Source: Rhodococcus sp. Leaf247
GTDB lineage: Bacteria > Actinomycetota > Actinomycetes > Mycobacteriales > Mycobacteriaceae
Assembly (NCBI RefSeq): GCF_001426185.1
Contig: NZ_LMRP01000001.1
Coordinates: 1,714,765-1,778,764, forward strand
Direction of reading: 5' to 3'
Length of the DNA: 64,000 nucleotides
The notes beneath the pieces are model-generated. The model saw only the letters and a program-made list of their open reading frames with translations. It was not told the DNA's origin and searched no databases. Made by a program: the position numbers and the translations under genes. The number at the start of each line of letters is the position of its first letter. Positions within the stretch are counted from its first letter, which is position 1. Shown in pieces: positions 33,022 through 41,451 of this stretch.

Positions 33022-34092
33022 ATGGCAACACGGCGACAGGCTTTGCAGACCTTGATCGGCGGAGGGATGGTCGGCGCGGGCTTGTTCGCCATGCCTGCGC
33101 AGTCCGCCTCTGCAGCGCCGGTCGGCGGACAGCGAATCGACCTGCACGCGCACATGATTCCGCCGATGTATCGCGACGCGGTTCTTCGCGCCGGGTTGCT
33201 GGTTCCGGGCGGTCTTCCCCTGCCGGCGTGGTCACCGGAGAGCGCACTCGCGTTCATGGACGAGTTCGGCGTGGTGACGCAGGTGCTGTCGATCTCCGAC
33301 CCGGGTGTCCGGTTCGTGTCCGGTCCCGACGCGATGCGTCTCGCACGCTCGTGCAACGACTACGCGGCCGACCTGGTTCGCACCCACCCCACCCGCTTCG
33401 GGTCCCTGGTCACGGTGCCGCTTCCGGACGTCGCCGCGTCGCTGGCCGAAATCACCTACGGTCTCGACGTTCTGGGGATGGACGGGGTCGCACTCCTGTC
33501 GTCCTACGACGGCATCTACCTCGGAGATCCACGATTCGAGCCGGTCATGGCGCTACTGAATGCCAAGTCCGCTCTGGTCTTCGTGCACCCCGGCGAACTA
33601 CCTGCCGGATCCGCTCCGCCGCTACCGCTTCCGAGCTTCCTTCTCGAGTTTCCCTTCGAGACCACGCGTACCGCGGTGGAGATGATCGCTGCGGGAACAC
33701 TGGACCGCTACCCGGACATCCGGTTCGTTCTCGCCCATGCGGGCGGTTGCCTGCCGTACCTGGCCACCCGCCTCGGGGCGCCCCGTGCCGTCGCACCGGA
33801 CGCGATTCCGTCGGTCTCCCTCCTCGGTCTCGAGGGTGCCCTGCGCAGGTTCTACTACGACACCGCGCTCTCGGCCTCGGCCTCGTCCCTGCGCTCCGTA
33901 CTCGAGGTGACCGACGTCGACCACATCGTTTTCGGAACGGATTGGCCGTTCAGCGGACTCACCTACTCGACGTCCGATACCGACGACCCCGCCCCGGGAT
34001 TGTCCGACGTGTTCGATGCGGATGGACGCGCTCGAGTCGAACGAATCACCCCCTTGACGTTACTTCCCCGGCTCGCCGCAGAGCTGCGGTAA
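33022..34092 (+). CDS. Exported amidohydrolase-2 (ACMSD-like) protein
   Basis: A 356-aa metal-dependent hydrolase/decarboxylase-fold protein: IDLHAHMIPP near residue 39 (metal His-x-His), VFVHPGELP near residue 190 (His), FVLAHAGGCLPY near residue 240 (His) and VFGTDWPF near residue 305 (Asp). The N-terminus ATRRQALQTLIGGG has twin arginines before a hydrophobic run and an AxA site (SASAAP), pointing to Tat export. Exported members of this family are unusual; the reaction could be decarboxylation or hydrolysis of a small aromatic acid. Confidence 0.82.
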   Translation: MATRRQALQTLIGGGMVGAGLFAMPAQSASAAPVGGQRIDLHAHMIPPMYRDAVLRAGLLVPGGLPLPAWSPESALAFMDEFGVVTQVLSISDPGVRFVSGPDAMRLARSCNDYAADLVRTHPTRFGSLVTVPLPDVAASLAEITYGLDVLGMDGVALLSSYDGIYLGDPRFEPVMALLNAKSALVFVHPGELPAGSAPPLPLPSFLLEFPFETTRTAVEMIAAGTLDRYPDIRFVLAHAGGCLPYLATRLGAPRAVAPDAIPSVSLLGLEGALRRFYYDTALSASASSLRSVLEVTDVDHIVFGTDWPFSGLTYSTSDTDDPAPGLSDVFDADGRARVERITPLTLLPRLAAELR

Positions 34093-34103
34093 CCGACAAC
34101 AGT

Positions 34104-34117
34104 TGCGCACGTGCGCA
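34104..34117. promoter_or_regulatory. Perfect palindrome TGCGCACGTGCGCA (ArsR-type operator)
   Basis: A 14-bp perfect palindrome with the TGCGCA half-sites often bound by ArsR/SmtB proteins. It overlaps the expected -35 position of a promoter whose -10 is TATGCT at 34128-34133, upstream of the MFS-ArsR gene pair. Confidence 0.5.
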
Positions 34118-34169
34118 CATGTAGGGATATGCTCGATCTCGTCGGATACGACGAGTCGGGAGGCCTGCT

Positions 34170-35399
34170 GTGTTCCGAGTACTGCGCGATCGCACGTTCG
34201 GCCGGTTGTTCGCCGCCCAGCTCGTAGCCCTGGTCGGCACCGGCCTGCTCACCGTCGCCCTGGGCCTCCTGGCCTACGACCTCGCCGGTGCCGATGCCGG
34301 CGCGGTCCTCGGAACCGCACTGGCCATCAAGATAATCGCGTATGTCGCGGTGGCGCCGGTGATCTCCGTGGTTGCCGACCGACTGCCCCGCACGGTGCTC
34401 CTGGTCGGGGCGGATGCGATTCGAGCGGGGGTGGCGCTGCTGCTTCCGCTGGTCGATCAGACGTGGCAGATCTACCTGCTGGTCTTCGTCCTGCAAGCGG
34501 CATCGGCCACGTTCACCCCGGCATTCCAGTCGATGATCCCGCAGGTACTCCCCGACGAGGCCGACTACACGCGGGCGTTGTCGTTGTCACGGCTGGCGTA
34601 CGACCTGGAATCCCTGCTCAGTCCTGTTCTGGCGGCAACGCTGCTGACGCTGATGACCTACAACTACCTGTTCCTCGGCACTGTCGCCGGGTTCGTGGGA
34701 TCGGCGCTCCTGGTGACGACGACATCGTTGCCGCGCGGTGCAGTCGCAGATCGGTCGGCGCCGTTGCTCCAGCGCATCACGCTGGGGGCACGGGTGATGG
34801 CGGCGCGCCCGGTACTGCGCGCCCTGCTGGCGATGAACATGGTCGTCGCCGCTGCGACAGCGCTGGTGGTGGTCGACACGGTCGTCTACGTGCACGGATC
34901 GAGCACCGGGGTCGCGGTGGCACTCGGCTGCTTCGGCGGCGGATCGATGGTCGTGGCCCTGATGTTGCCGCGACTACCGGCGGCGTTCGGAGAACGTCGA
35001 ATCATGCTGACCGGGGCCGCACTACTGCCCGCCGGACTCGCCGCGACGACGCTGATGGTGGTCACCGATTCCGGGCCGACCGTGCAGTGGCCACTCCTGG
35101 CCGTCATCTGGAGCGCGCTGGGCGCCGGGACCTCCATGATCAACACCCCGTCTGCGCGGCTGCTGCGAGACGAATCGGACGAGCGCGACCGGGCCGCGGT
35201 GTTCAGTGCGCAGTTCTCGTTGTCCCACGCCTGCTTCCTTTTCACCTACCCCCTCGCCGGGTGGGTCGGCGCCCAACTCGGGCAAGTCGTCGCCGCCGCG
35301 GCGTCGACCGCCCTGGCTACACTCGCAGCACTACTGGCCGCACGGGCCTGGCCGGCTCGCTCGGCGCATGTCGCCATGGCGGTGACAGGAAGGCGGTGA
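34170..35399 (+). CDS. MFS transporter
   Basis: A 409-aa MFS protein with twelve hydrophobic segments, beginning FRVLRDRTFGRLFAAQLVALVGTG and with a loop of basic residues between segments 6 and 7 (~195-215). Similar to drug/metal-exporter-like MFS proteins paired with ArsR regulators. GTG start preceded by GGGAGG at 34158-34163. An ArsR gene follows after 4 bp; both share the promoter carrying the TGCGCA palindrome, so expression is probably induced by the effector of that ArsR. Confidence 0.85.
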   Translation: MFRVLRDRTFGRLFAAQLVALVGTGLLTVALGLLAYDLAGADAGAVLGTALAIKIIAYVAVAPVISVVADRLPRTVLLVGADAIRAGVALLLPLVDQTWQIYLLVFVLQAASATFTPAFQSMIPQVLPDEADYTRALSLSRLAYDLESLLSPVLAATLLTLMTYNYLFLGTVAGFVGSALLVTTTSLPRGAVADRSAPLLQRITLGARVMAARPVLRALLAMNMVVAAATALVVVDTVVYVHGSSTGVAVALGCFGGGSMVVALMLPRLPAAFGERRIMLTGAALLPAGLAATTLMVVTDSGPTVQWPLLAVIWSALGAGTSMINTPSARLLRDESDERDRAAVFSAQFSLSHACFLFTYPLAGWVGAQLGQVVAAAASTALATLAALLAARAWPARSAHVAMAVTGRR

Positions 35400-35403
35400 C
35401 GCT

Positions 35404-35766
35404 GTGGAGCGGATCAGCGAGGCAACGGCTCCCGCGAGCCTGAACCACTCCGTCGAACCGGACCAGCTACGTCTCGACACCGCCACGGCCACCTTCCGCA
35501 TGCTCGCCGACCCCACCCGCCTGCTCATCCTGTGGATCCTCACCCGCGGTGAAGCAGACGTGACCGCGCTGATCGAGGAGACGGGGGCCTCCCGGACCGC
35601 CGTCAGTCAGCATCTGGCGAAACTGCGGTTCACCGGTCTCGTCGATACTCGCAAGGAGGGCCGCCGGGTGATCTACCGCATCCACGACGGCCACCTTTCG
35701 CGCCTGATCCGCGAGGGCATCAACCACGCCGACCACGTCGTCACCGGCGAACCACCTCACGCCTGA
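35404..35766 (+). CDS. ArsR-family winged-helix regulator
   Basis: A 120-aa ArsR/SmtB-type repressor: ATFRMLADPTRLLILWIL, then TGASRTAVSQHLAKLRFTGLV recognition helix and the wing TRKEGRRVIYRI. No CxC metal motif in helix 3, but C-terminal His residues (DGHLSRL, NHADHVV) could bind metal at the α5 site. Co-transcribed with the MFS transporter; probable autorepressor acting at 34104-34117. GTG start. Confidence 0.88.
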   Translation: MERISEATAPASLNHSVEPDQLRLDTATATFRMLADPTRLLILWILTRGEADVTALIEETGASRTAVSQHLAKLRFTGLVDTRKEGRRVIYRIHDGHLSRLIREGINHADHVVTGEPPHA

Positions 35767-35783
35767 CGCGACACCGAGAACTT

Positions 35784-35812
35784 CTTCACTGTGAAGTTTC
35801 TTCACTGTGGAG
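35784..35812. promoter_or_regulatory. Tandem operator CTTCACTGTGAAG / CTTCACTGTGGAG
   Basis: First copy (35784-35796) is a perfect palindrome with one central base; the second (35800-35812) differs at one position. The 16-bp offset and the TATAGT -10 immediately after (35814-35819) place both copies across the promoter of the FAD monooxygenase gene. Likely binding site of the MarR protein at 37091 or the TetR protein at 37573. Confidence 0.55.
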
Positions 35813-35813
35813 T

Positions 35814-35819
35814 TATAGT
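35814..35819 (+). promoter_or_regulatory. TATAGT -10 element for leaderless FAD monooxygenase mRNA
   Basis: Only six bases separate this hexamer from the ATG at 35826, so transcription would begin at or next to the start codon, giving a leaderless mRNA. Confidence 0.5.
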
Positions 35820-35825
35820 CGGGGC

Positions 35826-37046
35826 ATGCCTTCTCCCCACCACCCCACCCGTGTACTCGTCACCGGCGCGAGCATCGCCGGACCAGCCCTCGCTTGGGGA
35901 CTCGCCCGCGGCGGATTCGACGTGACTCTGCTCGAACGTTCCGCGACACCGCGCGAGACCGGACAGAACATCGACATCCGCGGCCTCGGTCGCGACGTCA
36001 TCGCCCGCATGGGAGTCGACGCCGCCATCCGGGCCGATCTGACCGGCGAAGAGGGAACCCGGTTCGTCGACCAACGCGGTGAGCCGTATGCGGTCTTCCC
36101 TCGTGAGGAAGGCAGCGACGGGCCGACCGCGGAGATCGAAATCCTCCGCGGTCGACTCGCCCAGATTCTCGTCGACGTCGTTCCCGACAGCGTCGAGCAG
36201 CGTCACGGCGACTACATCACCGCGGTGCAGCAGGACGACACAGGCGTCGACGTCACCTTCGACAGCGGGGCAAGTGAACGCTTCGACATGGTGCTGGTCG
36301 CGGAAGGGCGAAGTTCACGGACGCGGCGCCTGGTGTTCGCCGACGAGACAGAGCTCCGAGATTTCGGGGTGAGCATCACGTACGGCCCCCTCGATCGGCG
36401 GCCCGACGATGTTGACACCTGGGACTGGTTCACCTCCACGCGAGGGCGCGTCGCCTCGGTTCGTCCCGACAACGTGGGGACCATCCGGGCGAGCATGTCG
36501 TTCGAGTCGGAACCGTTCGGCTTCGAGAGCCTTCCCACGGACATCCAGTTGCAGATCCTGCGGGAGCGCTTCCGTGGGGCCGGTTGGCAGACGGAGCGAA
36601 TTCTCGACGGATTCGCGGAACGACCGGACGAGTTCTACACCCAGCGCATGGAGCAGGTCGTGGTGTCCACGTGGAGCAAAGGCAGGGTGGTACTCGTCGG
36701 GGACGCTGCCTGGGGCTCCGGCCCGACAGGGATGGGTACGACGCTGTCCCTGGTCGGCGCGCACATTATCGCGGGCGAACTCGCCGCGCACCCCGATCGG
36801 CCGCAGATAGCGTTCGAGCGCTACGAACAGCTGATGCGCGGATATGCCGACAGCGCACAGGGTCTCCCCCGCGGCGGCGCGGCACTGATGCACCCGTCGT
36901 CGCGGGTGGGCCTGCGAGCACTGCGGATCGGCCACCGCATCGCGGCCTCCGCGCCCCTGCGTCGACTGTTCCAGTCCACCCTGCTCACCAGTGAGAAGCA
37001 CGTACCGCTGTTGCCCCACTACCCTCACCTGCGTGCTCGGTACTGA
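35826..37046 (+). CDS. FAD-dependent monooxygenase (TetX-like)
   Basis: A 406-aa class A flavin monooxygenase: VLVTGASIAGPALAWGLA at the N-terminus, ILRGRLAQIL near residue 105, and RVVLVGDAAWGSGPTGMG near residue 290 for FAD binding. Family relatives inactivate or modify polycyclic compounds, including tetracyclines. The gene is followed after 44 bp by a MarR regulator on the same strand and preceded by a double operator, so it looks like an inducible detoxification unit. No ribosome site is needed if the mRNA is leaderless. Confidence 0.88.
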   Translation: MPSPHHPTRVLVTGASIAGPALAWGLARGGFDVTLLERSATPRETGQNIDIRGLGRDVIARMGVDAAIRADLTGEEGTRFVDQRGEPYAVFPREEGSDGPTAEIEILRGRLAQILVDVVPDSVEQRHGDYITAVQQDDTGVDVTFDSGASERFDMVLVAEGRSSRTRRLVFADETELRDFGVSITYGPLDRRPDDVDTWDWFTSTRGRVASVRPDNVGTIRASMSFESEPFGFESLPTDIQLQILRERFRGAGWQTERILDGFAERPDEFYTQRMEQVVVSTWSKGRVVLVGDAAWGSGPTGMGTTLSLVGAHIIAGELAAHPDRPQIAFERYEQLMRGYADSAQGLPRGGAALMHPSSRVGLRALRIGHRIAASAPLRRLFQSTLLTSEKHVPLLPHYPHLRARY

Positions 37047-37090
37047 GCGCCAACCCTATCCACCACGCCGACAGTCGGGAGCGCGCACCG

Positions 37091-37546
37091 ATGGAGACCC
37101 CGACAACCAGTGCGCTGCAAGCACTCCGACTCTACGCGGTCAGGTATCAGGAATCGGCGCATCTGCTCGCGCGGTTCATGAATCTGCCGACCACGGACGG
37201 CACCGCTCTCGGCGAAGTCATCTGGGCCGAACGCGAAGGGAGCCCGCTGACACCGGCAGCACTGTCACAGCGGGTCGGCCTCACGTCCGGCGCGACGACC
37301 GCGTTGATCAATCGGCTCGAGGATCGTGGCTTCGTCACCCGCAGCAGAGAGAGTCGCGATCGTCGGACCGTGACGTTGCGCGCCACGGAGGCTGCGCACG
37401 AACGGATCGAACCTTTCCTGCGACGCTCCTCGGCGGCGCTCGAGGCCGCCTTGGCGGACTACGACGCCGAGACACTCACCGTCGTCACCGATTTCCTGGT
37501 GCGGTTCGCGGCAGTGCTCCCCGCCGCGTCGGATGGAGAGCAGTGA
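37091..37546 (+). CDS. MarR-family regulator
   Basis: A 151-aa MarR-type winged-helix protein: GSPLTPAALSQRVGLTSGATTALINRLEDRGFVTR recognition region (as successive segments near residues 50-85) and the wing SRESRDRRTVTLRAT. MarR proteins bind phenolic effectors and often repress an adjacent monooxygenase or exporter. Located downstream of the FAD monooxygenase, probably the same transcript. Confidence 0.87.
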   Translation: METPTTSALQALRLYAVRYQESAHLLARFMNLPTTDGTALGEVIWAEREGSPLTPAALSQRVGLTSGATTALINRLEDRGFVTRSRESRDRRTVTLRATEAAHERIEPFLRRSSAALEAALADYDAETLTVVTDFLVRFAAVLPAASDGEQ

Positions 37547-37572
37547 CTGCGTGACGGTCGTACGGCCGCGCG

Positions 37573-38214
37573 TCAGACGCCCGTGGTCACCCGACGGAGG
37601 TCGGCGCGAGCGGCGCGATAGATCTCCGCGAGGTCGGCGTGCTCGCCTGCGTCGACGCGAGTAGCCCACTCGTCGAAGGCAACTCGCAATGTCAGACCTG
37701 CACTCTCCACGAGCAGTCGGGCGTACGCCGGCGACTCCCGCCCGTCGAGCCTGGCCACCAGGGCGTCGGCAAGACGGCACAGTGTGGTCGCGTCGAGAGC
37801 GATGGCGAGTGCACGCAGGTGCGCGTCACCCACGATCAGACGCCGAGTGCGGAGCACCCGATCCTTGGTCTCCGCGGAGCTTTCCACCAGGCGTACGGCG
37901 GCGCGCTCGTAGATCGCTTCCATGCCGGCCAGGTCGATCTCGGCAGGGGCCGTGGCGCCGAGCCAGTCCTCGATATCCGTTTGAACCTCGGTGTCGACCG
38001 ACAGGATCGACTCTTCCTTCGTCTTGAACTGCCGGAAGAAGGTGCTCTGCGAGACGCCGGCGGCCTTCGCGATCTCGTCGACCGTGGTCGCGGCGACACC
38101 CTTGCGCTCGAACAGGTCGAGGGCAGCGAACGTGATGTCGAGCCGCGTTTCTCGCCGCCGACGCTCCCTCAGGTCAGGCACCGGCCGATCCGACACATCG
38201 ACGCTGCTCACCAC
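37573..38214 (-). CDS. TetR-family regulator, divergent from MFS exporter
   Basis: A 213-aa TetR-type regulator: ETRLDITFAALDLFERKG, then VDEIAKAAGVSQSTFFRQFKTKEE in residues ~22-65, followed by a helical ligand domain. Two consecutive GTG codons (38212-38214 and 38209-38211) are possible starts. Divergent from the DHA2-type MFS exporter with a palindromic site between, the classical repressor/efflux-pump layout. Confidence 0.88.
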   Translation of the reverse strand: MVSSVDVSDRPVPDLRERRRRETRLDITFAALDLFERKGVAATTVDEIAKAAGVSQSTFFRQFKTKEESILSVDTEVQTDIEDWLGATAPAEIDLAGMEAIYERAAVRLVESSAETKDRVLRTRRLIVGDAHLRALAIALDATTLCRLADALVARLDGRESPAYARLLVESAGLTLRVAFDEWATRVDAGEHADLAEIYRAARADLRRVTTGV

Positions 38215-38259
38215 GGCGCCTCCTCTCGTCGAATAGCACCATACCAGTCAGCGCCAAGT

Positions 38260-38274
38260 TGACAGTCACTGTCA
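38260..38274. promoter_or_regulatory. Perfect operator TGACAGTcACTGTCA
   Basis: Seven-base perfect arms around one central C, followed at once by TATAGA (38275-38280), a plausible -10 for the rightward MFS gene. Lies between the TetR gene and the MFS exporter gene. Confidence 0.6.
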
Positions 38275-38333
38275 TATAGAACCAGACTGTCGAACAGATA
38301 CTCGATTCCAGCGCGAAAAGGACCCGACAGGTC

Positions 38334-39854
38334 ATGCAGACAGATACGGACCGGACACAGCCCGGTAAGGCCGACGCTACGGAGATGCCACCGGGCGCCA
38401 CCCTGCTCATCGGTGTCCTCGTCGTCGCGGCGTTCGTCATGATTCTCAACGAGACGATCATGAGCGTCGCCCTGCCGAGGCTGATGGTGGATCTGGACAT
38501 CACCGCGGCCACCGCACAGTGGCTGACCACGGGTTTCTTGCTGACGATGGCCGTCGTCATCCCCACCACCGGCTACCTTTTCCAGCGGTTCACGTTGCGG
38601 CAGGTCTTCCTGGCGTCGATGACGCTCTTCACGGTCGGCACCGTGTTCGCGGCGACCGCACCCGGCTTCGAGCTTCTTCTCGTGGGACGCGTCGTCCAAG
38701 CGGCAGGCACCGCGTTGATGCTCCCCCTCCTGATCAACACCGTGCTGAACCTGGTCCCGGCCCGCGACCGCGGAAGGATGATGGGTGTCATCTCCATCGT
38801 CATCGCCGTCGCACCTGCTGTCGGCCCGACGATTTCCGGAGTCATCCTCGACGCACTCGACTGGCGGTGGATGTTCTGGCTCGTGTTGCCGATCGCGCTG
38901 GTCGCCTTCGCCGTCGGGGCAAGCCTGGTCAAGAACGTGACCCCGACGAGTCGACCGTCGTTCGACGCCCTGTCGGTCGTCCTGTCCGCCCTCGCGTTCG
39001 GTGGGCTCGTGTACGGCCTGAGCAGTCTGGGCCATTCCTCCGAGGAATCGGGTGTCCCGGTGTGGGTTCCGATCGCCGTCGGTGTCGTCGCACTCGTCGT
39101 CTTCGTGCTGCGTCAGATCGCTCGCCAGGACTCGGAGCGAGCACTGCTGAACATGCGCCCGTTCGCGACGCCCACCTTCAGCATCGGCCTCGGCATGCTG
39201 ATGATCAGCATGATGGCTCTCTTCGGCGCCCTCATCCTGCTCCCGATGTACCTGCAGAACATCCTTGGCCTCGACACCCTGAAGACCGGACTGATGCTGC
39301 TTCCCGGCGGCCTGACGATGGGCCTGCTGGCTCCCTTCGTCGGACGTGCATTCGACCGGGTCGGACCGAGGCCGCTCGTCATTCCGGGCTCGATCATCCT
39401 GAGTGCGGCTCTCTGGTCGATGACCCTGCTCGACGCGGAGTCCGCGCTGCCGATGGTCATCGCGATCCACGTCCTGATGTCCGTCGGACTCGCGACGATC
39501 ATGACCCCGTTGATGACGTCGTCACTCGGATCCCTGCCGAAGCATCTGTACTCCCACGGCAGCGCCATCTTCAACACACTCCAGCAGCTCGCCGGAGCAG
39601 CCGGTACGGCGCTCTTCGTCACCGTCATGTCGAACACGGCCGCATCGCGGATCGCGTCGGGATCGGGTGAACTCGTTGCCAGTCAGGACGGGATCCACAC
39701 CGCCTTCCTGTGCGGTGGTGCCGTGTCACTCGTCGGCGTCGCAGCGGCGTTCTTCATCCGACGACCTGCGAGTGACGACACCACCCACACCGGAGACTCG
39801 GACCGACCGATGCAGCCGGTATCGGTCGGAGTCGACGACGGACCGGCGAGATAG
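38334..39854 (+). CDS. DHA2-family MFS drug exporter (EmrB/QacA-like)
   Basis: A 506-aa transporter with about fourteen hydrophobic segments, the DHA2 motif D-E-T-I-M-S-V-A-L-P-R in segment 1 (NETIMSVALPRL) and motif C-like GPTISG in segment 5 (AVGPTISGVIL). It exports lipophilic cations or antibiotics using the proton gradient. Controlled most likely by the divergent TetR regulator through the 15-bp palindrome upstream. Confidence 0.9.
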   Translation: MQTDTDRTQPGKADATEMPPGATLLIGVLVVAAFVMILNETIMSVALPRLMVDLDITAATAQWLTTGFLLTMAVVIPTTGYLFQRFTLRQVFLASMTLFTVGTVFAATAPGFELLLVGRVVQAAGTALMLPLLINTVLNLVPARDRGRMMGVISIVIAVAPAVGPTISGVILDALDWRWMFWLVLPIALVAFAVGASLVKNVTPTSRPSFDALSVVLSALAFGGLVYGLSSLGHSSEESGVPVWVPIAVGVVALVVFVLRQIARQDSERALLNMRPFATPTFSIGLGMLMISMMALFGALILLPMYLQNILGLDTLKTGLMLLPGGLTMGLLAPFVGRAFDRVGPRPLVIPGSIILSAALWSMTLLDAESALPMVIAIHVLMSVGLATIMTPLMTSSLGSLPKHLYSHGSAIFNTLQQLAGAAGTALFVTVMSNTAASRIASGSGELVASQDGIHTAFLCGGAVSLVGVAAAFFIRRPASDDTTHTGDSDRPMQPVSVGVDDGPAR

Positions 39855-39868
39855 TTCCCGACAGGGGC

Positions 39869-41305
39869 TCACGCCCCGACGGGTTTGCCGAACAGCCCTG
39901 CGATGATCTCGCCGACCGAATCGACCCACAGCGAGTGCGGCCGCTGATCGAGTGCCATCGTACCGACATCGTTGGTACGGCAACCCTTCTCGATCGGAAC
40001 GTCGGCGAACCGGTCACGCATCCAGAGCACCGCGCTGGGGAATCCGATGAGCTCCAACGTGAGGTGCTCGCTGAAGTGGTCACGGGTGTACGTGACGTCC
40101 GCATCGCCACGGCCGCAGTACGAGTCGACCATGTCGTTCACCGGGCCGACCGGCACCAACCAGTCCGGATTCGAGTGGTAGACGAACAGCGGCATGTCCG
40201 GGGTCGTGCTACCGAGGTTCAGGGCACTCAGCGCTTTCTTCACCACGGGTTGCTCCAGCGGATCACCCTCGGTGTGAAGCAGTCCCTTGAGATCGACGAA
40301 GGGCAGTAGCGCGGAACCCCATGCGACACAGAGGTTGTCCTTCGCTGCGAACAACGCGCGACCGAACGGGTCGATGTGTTCGTCGACGAACTTCGCCAGC
40401 TCCGGATCCTCCCGACTCGCACCGATGATCCCGGAGCCGACGATACCGGCGCCGAGTTGACCGTTGGCGTTGTTCACCAGCGCTGCGAGCCCGGCAGGGG
40501 TGCCACCCTCGGCGACACCGACGATGTTCAGCTCCGGCGCATAGCTTTTCGCAAGCTCGGCGGCATGCCCGGTGGCGATCGCGCCGCCGGAGTAGCCCAT
40601 CATGCCGACCTTCGTGTCGAGCCCACTCACCTGCAACGGCTCGAAGGCCTCCGCTGCTCTGATGCCGTCGAGGGTGATCCGGCCGGCCACCGGTCCGACA
40701 GCGAACGCATCATTGGGCCCCTGGTGATCCGGGACCGACAGCGCCCATCCCTGTGCGAGCAGAGCCTGCGCCTCGAGGAACTGCGCCCCGGACGTGACAG
40801 ACCCTGTCACCGGCCACGGGATCGCACCCTGGCGCATCGTGTACGACGGCGCGCAGTACGCACCCAGGGAATCCTCGGCGACCTGCATCGACAGCAGCGG
40901 CCGTGGTGACTGCGGAGTGCTCCGCGGCCGGATGACAGTGGTGACCGCGGGGATGGGCTCGTCCCTGCCGTTGTTCGACCGGTAGGACAGTTGCCACGCA
41001 TCGACCTGTGTCGGGATCAGATTCAGCGTCGCCAAGTCCACCGGGCGTGCGGCGATGATCTCGCCGGGTGCTGCGGCGGCGACCACGTCGGCCGGTGGCA
41101 TGTAGAAGTCGGTGTCGAATTCAGGAATCTTCGGCCAGGTCAGCGGCGGTAGCGGCGGTTGGACCACCACGTCCGACTCGCGGGGGGCGCTCGACGGGTC
41201 GACGGCAGGCGCTGCTGTCGCGGGGACCGACGCCAGCGCGGACACGACGGCCGAGACCACCGCTGTGACGACGACACGCCGTGTCCAAGTCGGGGAGGGG
41301 GACAC
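39869..41305 (-). CDS. Secreted lipase (LIP family)
   Basis: A 478-aa α/β-hydrolase with a Sec signal peptide (basic WTRR, hydrophobic run to ~residue 28, PATAAPAV cleavage site). The nucleophile elbow is GYSGGA near residue 200; acid Asp (NPDWLVP region) and His (DHFSEHLT region) follow. Cysteines in GAYCAPS, DNLCVAW, DSYCGRG and EKGCRTN could make two disulfides. It resembles secretory lipases that hydrolyse triacylglycerols or mycolate-type esters. The GTG at 41303-41305 puts the signal peptide at the N-terminus; an ATG at 41374 would add 23 atypical residues. Confidence 0.85.
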   Translation of the reverse strand: MSPSPTWTRRVVVTAVVSAVVSALASVPATAAPAVDPSSAPRESDVVVQPPLPPLTWPKIPEFDTDFYMPPADVVAAAAPGEIIAARPVDLATLNLIPTQVDAWQLSYRSNNGRDEPIPAVTTVIRPRSTPQSPRPLLSMQVAEDSLGAYCAPSYTMRQGAIPWPVTGSVTSGAQFLEAQALLAQGWALSVPDHQGPNDAFAVGPVAGRITLDGIRAAEAFEPLQVSGLDTKVGMMGYSGGAIATGHAAELAKSYAPELNIVGVAEGGTPAGLAALVNNANGQLGAGIVGSGIIGASREDPELAKFVDEHIDPFGRALFAAKDNLCVAWGSALLPFVDLKGLLHTEGDPLEQPVVKKALSALNLGSTTPDMPLFVYHSNPDWLVPVGPVNDMVDSYCGRGDADVTYTRDHFSEHLTLELIGFPSAVLWMRDRFADVPIEKGCRTNDVGTMALDQRPHSLWVDSVGEIIAGLFGKPVGA

Positions 41306-41385
41306 CGAGCACTCTCTTTCGCGCCGAGACGAGACGACAGCGGAATGTGCTCCCGGCGACGGTATGCACCACACTCCAGCATGTT

Positions 41386-41399
41386 GGACACGAGTGTCC
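41386..41399. promoter_or_regulatory. Palindrome GGACAC-ga-GTGTCC upstream of lipase
   Basis: Perfect 6-bp arms with a 2-bp centre, 81 bp upstream of the lipase start and 53 bp past the stop of the TetR gene that precedes it on the same strand. A probable operator for that regulator. Confidence 0.45.
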
Positions 41400-41451
41400 G
41401 TGATGGTTCACAGGACTGTAGAGCGTTGTGTCGTGGATAACAATCCCGGCG

